A stretch of 10,498 nt of DNA. Source: Pseudomonadota bacterium (GTDB lineage Bacteria > Pseudomonadota > Gammaproteobacteria > UBA5335). The DNA is taken from assembly GCA_002862965.1 (NCBI GenBank), contig PKCW01000308.1, positions 1 to 10,498 of the forward strand. The letters are read 5' to 3'. The position numbers were made by a program, and so were the translations under genes. Below are positions 1 to 8,158 of the stretch, piece by piece. The notes under the pieces are model-generated. The model had not been told where the DNA came from and did not search any database. It saw only the letters and a list, made by a program, of their open reading frames with translations. Position 1 is the first letter of the stretch, and each line of letters opens with the position of its first letter.

Positions 1-311
1 GGCAGAATGGGATCGATGAAAACGGTCATGACACCTCCGCACGGCATGCCCGCCCCCAGCACCTCGCTGCGCAGGTCCAGTGTCAGCAACTCGCCCTGCG
101 CCGTTCGCTGGCTTTGCACCGCGATCTCGGCGACCCGCGCCTGGGCGCAGCCGCCCCCGACCCAGCCGGCCAGCAGCTTGCCCTGATCATCGAACACGGC
201 CTTGGCGCCGAGATCGGCCGAGACCGAACCCTCGATGGCCACGACCGTCGCCAAGGCACATGCGCGGCGCTGGGCCGCCTGCGTGGCGAGCGCGTCCAGC
301 CACTCAGTCAT
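1..311 (-). CDS. XdhC/CoxI-family molybdenum hydroxylase maturation protein (N-terminal part)
   Basis: XdhC-family proteins bind molybdenum cofactor and help sulfurate and insert it into xanthine or CO dehydrogenase-type enzymes in the cytoplasm. The visible 103 residues begin MTEWLDALATQAAQRR. They contain the family's N-terminal domain: an EGS turn near residues 27-29, a GAK element, the glycine-rich GWVGGGCAQA segment (the usual form is IGGGCxEA) and a late MPCGGVMTVFIDP block (the usual form is CGGxxxVFIEP). The start ATG (311-309) lies inside the end of the upstream mocA-like gene, an 8-base ATGACTGA overlap. There is no good Shine-Dalgarno, so translational coupling is likely. The position after EGS usually reads [TAS]PR in this family; here it is VSAD, which is odd. 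The gene leaves the window, so the C-terminal Rossmann-like domain is not seen. Family assignment is confident; the partner enzyme is unknown. Confidence 0.86.
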   Translation of the reverse strand, partial: MTEWLDALATQAAQRRACALATVVAIEGSVSADLGAKAVFDDQGKLLAGWVGGGCAQARVAEIAVQSQRTAQGELLTLDLRSEVLGAGMPCGGVMTVFIDPIL

Positions 312-903
312 GCGCCAGACGCCGGCACAAGGCCGCATAGTCGGCCGGAGTGTCGATGTCGCGGACGACGGCCGGGTCGTCCACGTCCCAAAACTGCACC
401 GCGTCGGGATGCCGCGCCAGATAGGCGGGAACCGAAGGTTCGCCCGCCTGCCGCCGCAGCGTGGCGACATGGTCGGCGCCCAGGCAGCGCGGATGACCCC
501 ATTGCCCCCGGTAGCGCGGGATGAGGATGGCGCGCTCGTCCATCGCGCAGAACCGCTGCCACAGCTCACGGACCAGAGCGCCGCTCAACTCCGGCAGGTC
601 GGCGAGCGCGATGAGGACCGGCGCGGCTTGCGGCAGCGCCGCCCACGCGCACGCGAGCGACGAGGCCCGCCCCCGATCCGGTTCGGGATTGACGACGCAC
701 TCGAAGCCCAGCCCGGTCAATCGGCGGGACAGCTCGGCATCCTCCGGCCGCACGACGGCCAGGCGGCGGGACACCGGCGCCGCGTCGACGGCGCGAGCCG
801 TTCGAAGCGCCATCGGTACACCGCCCACGGATTGCCAGCGCTTGTCCACGCCCTGCATGCGCGTCGATCGCCCCGCGGCGAGCAGGATCCCGACACCCTG
901 CAT
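304..903 (-). CDS. mocA: MocA/MobA-like molybdopterin cytidylyltransferase
   Basis: This is a 199-residue NTP-transferase-fold protein of the MocA type, which transfers CMP from CTP to molybdopterin to make the cytosine dinucleotide cofactor used by molybdenum hydroxylases. Visible hallmarks are the nucleotide-binding loop ILLAAGRSTRM (residues 6-16) with the conserved Lys21, the GRASSLACAW segment (about 78-87; family form G-S-S-L), the metal-binding LADLP (100-104, Asp102), a GHP motif near residue 135 (family GNP/GHP) and a C-terminal DIDTPADY (182-189). The length matches the family (about 190-200). The start is constrained: TGA of mlaA is in the same frame four codons upstream, and this ATG is the first start codon after it. 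No Shine-Dalgarno sits at a usable distance, so coupling to mlaA is likely. The overlapping downstream xdhC-like gene supports MocA over MobA (GTP-specific). A wider nucleotidyltransferase role cannot be excluded. Confidence 0.87.
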   Translation of the reverse strand: MQGVGILLAAGRSTRMQGVDKRWQSVGGVPMALRTARAVDAAPVSRRLAVVRPEDAELSRRLTGLGFECVVNPEPDRGRASSLACAWAALPQAAPVLIALADLPELSGALVRELWQRFCAMDERAILIPRYRGQWGHPRCLGADHVATLRRQAGEPSVPAYLARHPDAVQFWDVDDPAVVRDIDTPADYAALCRRLAHD

Positions 904-912
904 GGCGCAGCG

Positions 913-1665
913 TCAGTTGCTCTCCCAGGGCGGCGCAACGGCGCCGTCGCCGGGGTCCTGGATCTGGGGCGTCGGCGGATTGCCGTCATAGACCTTGGCG
1001 AGGCGATGTTGCAGATAGGCATCCCGTACGAAGCTGTAGGGGTCGTACACCGTCTTCAAGGTCTGGTCCGCATCGAGCAGCCCGGCACGCAGGTCGATCA
1101 CGCCCAGGCCGATCAGCGTCCACTCCAACCGGTCGTCATCGATGCCATCCAGCAGATTCAGCTGCCAGTCTCCGATCGCGCCGATGCCGTCGCGGATGGT
1201 GGTTCCCCCGTAGAGCGGCACGACGACGTACCAACCCTGCGGCAAGCCCCAATAACCGAGTGTCTGACCGAAATCCTCATCGCTGGCCCGCCAACCGGCC
1301 CAGTCGGTGCCGAGATCGAAGACACCGAGAAAACCGAAGGTGCTGTTCAGTGTGAACCGCCCCAGGTCGGTGAGCGCCTGGCGGGGCTTGCCTTGCAGCA
1401 GGTGGTTCACGAAGCGGCGCGGCTCGCGCAGATTGTTGAAGAAGTTGCCGATCCCGCGCCGAACCGGGCGCGGGGTGATGCGGTCGTAGGTGTCGGCGAC
1501 GGGTCGCAGCACCCACGCATCGGCCTTCTCGTTGAAGCGATAGGTGACCCGGTTGACCCGCTCCAGCGGGTCGTTTTCGGCCGCATGGGCCGGCGGACAC
1601 AGTCCTGCGGTCGCCATCCATGCCGCAAAACCCGCGCCGGCAATCGGTGCAGGCCGTCTCATCAT
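913..1665 (-). CDS. mlaA: MlaA (VacJ) outer-membrane phospholipid-removal protein
   Basis: MlaA sits in the outer membrane and extracts mislocalised phospholipids from the outer leaflet, passing them to the MlaC/MlaFEDB retrograde route. The 250-residue protein carries the family signature throughout the mature part: NDPLERVNRVTYRFNE, then RRGIGNFFNNLREPRRFVNHLLQ, RFTLNSTFGFLGVFD, EDFGQTLGYWG and GWYVVVPLYGGTTIRDGIG (each within about residues 31-170). The start is at tandem ATGs (1665 and 1662) preceded by GGGAGGG at 1676-1670; spacing is 4 or 7 bases, so the second ATG may be the one used. A longer open frame reaches 1821 but has no comparable ribosome site. The N-terminus is a clear export signal, but the only cysteine (Cys23) follows A-G-L, not a canonical lipobox, and AHA (26-28) offers a signal peptidase I site. 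No other mla gene is in the window. First gene of a leftward operon with mocA and xdhC. Confidence 0.96.
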   Translation of the reverse strand: MMRRPAPIAGAGFAAWMATAGLCPPAHAAENDPLERVNRVTYRFNEKADAWVLRPVADTYDRITPRPVRRGIGNFFNNLREPRRFVNHLLQGKPRQALTDLGRFTLNSTFGFLGVFDLGTDWAGWRASDEDFGQTLGYWGLPQGWYVVVPLYGGTTIRDGIGAIGDWQLNLLDGIDDDRLEWTLIGLGVIDLRAGLLDADQTLKTVYDPYSFVRDAYLQHRLAKVYDGNPPTPQIQDPGDGAVAPPWESN

Positions 1666-1709
1666 CGAACCCTCCCGGCTCAAGACACGGATCAAGAAAA
1701 TGCCCGGGT

Positions 1710-1718
1710 ATCCTAACA
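1710..1718 (-). promoter_or_regulatory. Possible extended -10 promoter for mlaA operon
   Basis: Read leftward, the sequence is TGTTAGGAT: a TG one base before TAGGAT (4 of 6 matches to TATAAT), i.e. an extended -10 element. It would start transcription near 1703, about 38 bases before the mlaA start. No convincing -35 is present at 16-18 bases. Prediction only. Confidence 0.25.
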
Positions 1719-1783
1719 GACGGCGATCGCGCGCGAGCCGCCCGGGTACGCGAGACGCCGTCATGATCGTCATCCAGGGCGTC

Positions 1784-1812
1784 TTGCAGTTTGGGCACGC
1801 CTTCACTAGGCT
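1784..1812 (+). promoter_or_regulatory. Weak sigma70-like promoter candidate for the SCP2 gene
   Basis: TTGCAG (1784-1789) and TAGGCT (1807-1812) are 17 bases apart, each matching consensus at 3 of 6 positions. Transcription would start near 1819, just where an inverted repeat begins. The spacing is ideal but the boxes are poor, so this is a weak guess. Confidence 0.2.
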
Positions 1813-1819
1813 ATTGCGC

Positions 1820-1837
1820 ATCCAGTGAGTGCTGGAT
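1820..1837 (+). repeat. Inverted repeat in SCP2 gene leader
   Basis: ATCCAG (1820-1825) and CTGGAT (1832-1837) form a perfect 6-bp stem around a 6-base loop. It lies 47 bases before the SCP2 gene start. It could be a regulator half-site pair or a 5' mRNA hairpin; at this length chance is also possible. Confidence 0.4.
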
Positions 1838-1871
1838 CGTAAACCACCAGATGGATCTTGTTGATTCCTTT

Positions 1872-1877
1872 AAGGAG
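1872..1877 (+). promoter_or_regulatory. Strong ribosome binding site of the SCP2 gene
   Basis: AAGGAG, six bases before the ATG at 1884, is a near-perfect anti-Shine-Dalgarno match in an unusually AT-rich leader for this GC-rich window. It fixes the start at 1884 rather than the in-frame ATG at 1851, which has no ribosome site. Confidence 0.85.
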
Positions 1878-1883
1878 ATTAAA

Positions 1884-2273
1884 ATGGCCGATCGTCCCAC
1901 TCCCCCTTCCGACATCACCCCGCAGGACTTCTTCGAGAAGTTCATCCCCGAGCAGATCGCTGCCCTGCCCGAAGACAAGAAGCAGGAAGCCCGCGACAAG
2001 GCCGGTGATTTCTCCACCGTGATCGGCTTCAACATCACCGACGCCGGCGCCGCCTACTCCTTCCACATCAAGGGTGGCGACATCGAAATCAAGCCCGGCA
2101 TCGACGATGCCGAGATGACCCTGGTGACCGACGAGGCCACCTGGCGCGAACTGATGATCGATCGTTCCGCCAACCCCCAGCAGTTGTTCATGTCTGGCCG
2201 CATCCAGATCGAAGGCGACATGTCCATCGCCATGCAGCTGCAGAGCGTCATGCCCGAAGGCATGCTGATGTAA
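1884..2273 (+). CDS. SCP2 sterol-binding domain protein
   Basis: This is a 129-residue cytosolic protein made of a single SCP-2 (sterol carrier protein 2) domain, a fold with a hydrophobic tunnel that binds lipids or acyl chains. The bacterial ligand is generally unknown. The family pattern is visible: an N-terminal helix (DFFEKFIPEQIAAL, about residues 14-27), beta strands with GFNITD and YSFHIKGGDIEI, then ID-DAEMTLVTDEATWRELM and the signature end PQQLFMSGRIQIEGDMSIAMQLQ. There is no signal peptide or membrane segment. The start at 1884 is chosen for the AAGGAG six bases upstream; ATG 1851 would add 11 residues without a ribosome site. It is a single-gene transcription unit, closed by a terminator and divergent from mlaA. 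The strong ribosome site suggests high expression. Ubiquinone-biosynthesis UbiJ/UbiT-type SCP2 proteins are a possible relation, but nothing here supports that specifically. Confidence 0.93.
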   Translation: MADRPTPPSDITPQDFFEKFIPEQIAALPEDKKQEARDKAGDFSTVIGFNITDAGAAYSFHIKGGDIEIKPGIDDAEMTLVTDEATWRELMIDRSANPQQLFMSGRIQIEGDMSIAMQLQSVMPEGMLM

Positions 2274-2275
2274 GA

Positions 2276-2291
2276 AACCGCTTTTGCGGTT
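2276..2291 (+). repeat. Small hairpin directly after the SCP2 gene stop
   Basis: AACCGC and GCGGTT form a perfect 6-bp stem closed by a TTTT loop, two bases after the TAA. It sits just ahead of the larger terminator hairpin and may protect the 3' end or help termination. Confidence 0.55.
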
Positions 2292-2295
2292 GACG

Positions 2296-2335
2296 AAAGG
2301 CCTTGCGGGCGATCCTCGCAGGGCCTTTGCTTTTT
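2296..2335 (+). terminator. Intrinsic terminator of the SCP2 gene
   Basis: The left arm (2296-2309, starting AAAGGCC) pairs with the right arm (2315-2328, ending GGCCTTT) as a 14-bp stem with two G-U wobbles and a CGATC loop. GC and then five T residues (2331-2335) follow. This is a classical Rho-independent terminator separating the SCP2 gene from metH. Confidence 0.9.
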
Positions 2336-2407
2336 ATGGAACAATGCGCGCTCGCTGGCCGCCAGCCGTCCGCGCCCTGTCTCGAACCCGCCGCACAGGA
2401 TGAGCCC

Positions 2408-6188
<3,781 letters not shown>

Positions 6189-6190
<2 letters not shown>

Positions 6191-6215
6191 GCGCTTCGGA
6201 ATTTTTCAAGCGCTC
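6189..6215 (+). terminator. Hairpin overlapping the metH stop codon, possible terminator
   Basis: GAGCGCTT (6189-6196) and AAGCGCTC (6208-6215) form a perfect 8-bp stem around an 11-base loop that contains TTTTT. The left arm starts inside the TGA of metH. No T-tract follows the stem, so it is not a classical intrinsic terminator; it may stabilise the 3' end or act with Rho. Confidence 0.4.
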
Positions 6216-6248
6216 GGTCCTGCCACGGATCCAGCCAGCAAAGGCGTG

Positions 6249-6312
6249 ATGCGCGGGCGCAAGTCCGGGCGGGTACCGGACTTGGGAGGCAAGACATGCG
6301 CAGGACGCGCAT
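6249..6312 (+). other. Structured leader element with two competing pairings
   Basis: CAAGTCCGG (6260-6268) and CCGGACTTG (6276-6284) form a perfect 9-bp hairpin with a 7-base loop. It is enclosed by a possible 7-bp stem between ATGCGCG (6249-6255) and CGCGCAT (6306-6312). The right strand of that stem can instead pair with ATGCGC (6296-6301) across a 5-base loop, so the two folds exclude each other. I recognise no known riboswitch family. It lies in the 239-base gap between metH and the EF-hand gene. Confidence 0.4.
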
Positions 6313-6373
6313 TTCTTCGCAAACACCGAGCGCAAGTCGCTGGCGGGCGACAGCTTTCCAAGCGCGGGCATAG
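6296..6373 (+). CDS. Possible 25-residue small open reading frame
   Basis: ATG at 6296 is preceded by GGGAGG (6284-6289), six bases away, and opens a 25-codon frame ending in TAG at 6371-6373. The peptide (MRRTRISSQTPSASRWRATA then FQARA) is basic, with five or six arginines, and has no recognisable domain. It ends 56 bases before the EF-hand gene, so a leader peptide is conceivable. Against it: the ribosome site overlaps the end of a strong hairpin, and short open frames are frequent in GC-rich DNA. Weakly supported. Confidence 0.2.
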   Translation: MRRTRISSQTPSASRWRATAFQARA

Positions 6374-6383
6374 TCGCCATTGT

Positions 6384-6405
6384 CGTGCCGGGATCTGCCG
6401 GCACG
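6384..6405 (+). repeat. Perfect 8-bp hairpin before the EF-hand gene
   Basis: CGTGCCGG (6384-6391) and CCGGCACG (6398-6405) pair perfectly around a GATCTG loop. It ends 12 bases before the GGAGGTG ribosome site of the EF-hand gene (6418-6424). It may be a transcript hairpin or an operator-like palindrome; no T-tract follows, so it is not an intrinsic terminator. Confidence 0.5.
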
Positions 6406-6429
6406 GGTTTCAAATTCGGAGGTGCAGCG

Positions 6430-6735
6430 ATGCGACGGATTGTATGGTTTGGGATGACGATGTTCCTTCTCGCACTGTCGATGGCTGTCCAGGCACAGCC
6501 CGAGGACGATGCGCCGAAGATGATGCAGCGCATGTGGGACATGGCCGACAGCGATCGTGACGGACGCATCAGCAAGACGGAATTTACCGCCATGCAGGAG
6601 CGTCGTTTTGCGATGCTCGATGCGAACAAGGACGGTTACATCGATCGCGCCGAACGCGATCAGGCCCAGCACCGGATGCGCCAGCACATGAAAGGCCTGA
6701 TGGACGGCGTCAGGACGCCGGCCTCGGAGCCGTGA
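6430..6735 (+). CDS. Small exported EF-hand calcium-binding protein
   Basis: This is a 101-residue protein predicted to act in the periplasm. Residues 1-22 are a signal peptide: basic MRR, hydrophobic core around residues 4-20, and a VQA cleavage site before QPEDD. The mature part of about 79 residues holds two canonical 12-residue EF-hand loops. DSDRDGRISKTE (40-51) and DANKDGYIDRAE (64-75) each have acidic residues at 1, 3 or equivalent (Asn in loop 2), 5, and Glu at 12, with Gly at position 6. The loops are spaced 24 residues apart, slightly closer than in paired calmodulin-type hands. The flanks are rich in Met and Arg (KMMQRMWDM; HRMRQHMKGLM). The start is fixed by GGAGGTG (6418-6424), five bases upstream. 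Calcium sensing or buffering is the family expectation; the partner is unknown. It stands alone, separated from metH by 239 bases and from the efflux genes by 220. Confidence 0.9.
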   Translation: MRRIVWFGMTMFLLALSMAVQAQPEDDAPKMMQRMWDMADSDRDGRISKTEFTAMQERRFAMLDANKDGYIDRAERDQAQHRMRQHMKGLMDGVRTPASEP

Positions 6736-6955
6736 CGCAGCGGCGCGTCGGTCCACGGCAAGCCGTCACCCATCGGGTTTTGGCCGATTGCAGCCTGGGG
6801 CGCCGTTCGCTCGACGCCACCGGCCGGTCAATGACGGCTGAACGGCTCAAGAACCTGAAGCGCGATGCCGATCTGGGGGAAGAACCGGCTACAATCCGGC
6901 TTCCCAACGGACCTTCGCGCTCCTCATCACCCTTTCGCTCTTCTCGGGAATCTCC
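6736..6955. other. 220-base intergenic region before the RND operon
   Basis: I find no gene or RNA here. It holds a GC-rich stretch with only short dyads (for example ATCGG/CCGAT around GTTTTGG near 6772-6788, and ACGGC/GCCGT) and the promoter-like TACAAT described separately. There is no T-tract terminator after the EF-hand gene, so read-through into the efflux operon is possible. Confidence 0.6.
6890..6895 (+). promoter_or_regulatory. Possible -10 box of the RND efflux operon
   Basis: TACAAT matches the sigma70 -10 consensus at 5 of 6 positions and lies 60 bases before the adaptor start. No recognisable -35 occurs 16-18 bases upstream, which would fit an activator-dependent promoter. Candidate only. 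Confidence 0.35.
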
Positions 6956-8158
6956 ATGACCACATCCCTGACCCCTGGTTCCCAGCGTTCCGTCCGACCC
7001 GGGCAGCGCACCTGGTGGGCCGGGCCCCGCGGGTGGGCGTTGTTGCTGACGGTCGCGGCGGGCGGCGCGGCGCTGCTGCTCTGGGACCGGCAACCGGAAG
7101 CGCAGGTCCAGGCGCCGGAGCGCCCTGCGCCGGTCTCGGCCGCCACGGCCCGAACCGCCGATCTCAGTGTCTACCTCGACGGTCTGGGCACGGTCACCCC
7201 GCTCAATTCCGTCACGGTCCGCAGTCGGGTCGACGGGGAACTGGTGGCATTGCATTTCGAGGAAGGTCAGATGATCAAGGAGGGCGCATTGCTCGCCGAG
7301 ATCGATGCCCGCCCGTTTCAGATCCAGCTCGAGCAGGCGCAGGCGCAACTGGCCCGCGACCAAGCACTGCTGACCAATGCGCAGCGGGACCTGACGCGCT
7401 ATCAGCAACTGTTGACGCAGGACTCCATCGCACAGCAGCAGGTCTCCACCCAGGAAGCGTTGGTGCGGCAGTACGAGGCCGCACTGCAGGGTGATCACGC
7501 GCAGGTCAACAATGCGCGACTGCAACTCGACTACACCCGCATCACCGCCCCGATCGGCGGCCGGATCGGGCTGCGCAGCGTCGATCGAGGCAATCTGGTC
7601 CGTGCCGGCGACCCCAACGGCCTGGCGGTCATCACCCAGACCCAGCCCATCGGTGTGCTGTTCGACATCCCCGAGGACGACCTGCCCAAGGTGCGTGAAC
7701 GGTTGCGCCAGGCATCGCTGCCGGTGACTGCGTTCAATCGCGACCAGTCGCGCACCCTGGGTCAGGGCCAGCTCGCCGCCGTGGACAACCGCATCAACAG
7801 CGCCACCGGCATGGTCCGACTGAAGGCCCAGTTCCCGAACGGGGACGAGATGCTGTTCCCGAATCAGTTCGTCAACGCACGATTGCTGCTCAACACGCAG
7901 CGCAACGCGCTGGTCATCCCCGATGCCGCCGTCCAGCGCGGCGCACAGGGGACGTATGTCTGGGTGATCGGCAGCGATCAGACCGTGGCCGCGCGCCCGG
8001 TGGAGACCGGAACCCGCGATCGCGGTCTGACGGCGATCCGCAGCGGCCTGAAGACGGGCGAACGTGTCGTCATCGACGGCACCGAGAAGCTGTCGGAAGG
8101 CAAGGCCGTCGAAGTCATCGAGAAGTCGGCACCGGCCGCCGGCAGCCGGACCCCATGA
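6956..8158 (+). CDS. mdtA: RND efflux periplasmic adaptor (MdtA-like membrane fusion protein)
   Basis: This is the adaptor that bridges an inner-membrane RND pump and an outer-membrane TolC-type channel. The 400-residue protein has an N-terminal membrane anchor (about residues 26-43) without a lipobox. A beta-barrel and lipoyl half follows with [20 protein letters not shown] (76-95) and [16 protein letters not shown] (102-117). Next comes a Gln/Ala-rich coiled-coil hairpin (about 122-190), then [33 protein letters not shown] and the C-terminal [18 protein letters not shown] membrane-proximal domain. The resemblance to E. coli MdtA, including the VITQTQPI and FPNQFVNAR blocks, is close along the whole length (E. 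coli 415 residues). The ribosome site is weak (GGGA at 6946-6949). It overlaps the pump gene by ATGA, so the two are translated together. The exact substrate class is not readable from sequence. Confidence 0.96.
   Translation: MTTSLTPGSQRSVRPGQRTWWAGPRGWALLLTVAAGGAALLLWDRQPEAQVQAPERPAPVSAATARTADLSVYLDGLGTVTPLNSVTVRSRVDGELVALHFEEGQMIKEGALLAEIDARPFQIQLEQAQAQLARDQALLTNAQRDLTRYQQLLTQDSIAQQQVSTQEALVRQYEAALQGDHAQVNNARLQLDYTRITAPIGGRIGLRSVDRGNLVRAGDPNGLAVITQTQPIGVLFDIPEDDLPKVRERLRQASLPVTAFNRDQSRTLGQGQLAAVDNRINSATGMVRLKAQFPNGDEMLFPNQFVNARLLLNTQRNALVIPDAAVQRGAQGTYVWVIGSDQTVAARPVETGTRDRGLTAIRSGLKTGERVVIDGTEKLSEGKAVEVIEKSAPAAGSRTP

Noticed and set aside
202..1716. A 504-codon plus-strand open frame covering the mlaA-mocA-xdhC region
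   Set aside because: It spans three genes clearly coded on the opposite strand, and its translation resembles no family.
1666..1821. Longer N-terminus for MlaA reaching 1821
   Set aside because: It would place about 50 polar residues before the export signal. The ATG pair at 1665/1662 has GGGAGGG and starts a normal signal peptide.
1851..1883. Alternative upstream ATG for the SCP2 protein at 1851, adding 11 residues
   Set aside because: It has no ribosome binding site, while the ATG at 1884 has AAGGAG at ideal spacing lying inside this stretch.
2336..2407. Possible SAH or cobalamin riboswitch in the metH leader
   Set aside because: The leader has only 72 bases after the terminator. I see none of the conserved SAH-riboswitch or B12-box sequence, only a 5-bp GCTGG/CCAGC dyad at 2354-2366.
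6260..6284. The 9-bp hairpin as an intrinsic terminator of metH
   Set aside because: It is followed by GGGAGGCAAG rather than a T-tract, so it does not fit a Rho-independent terminator.
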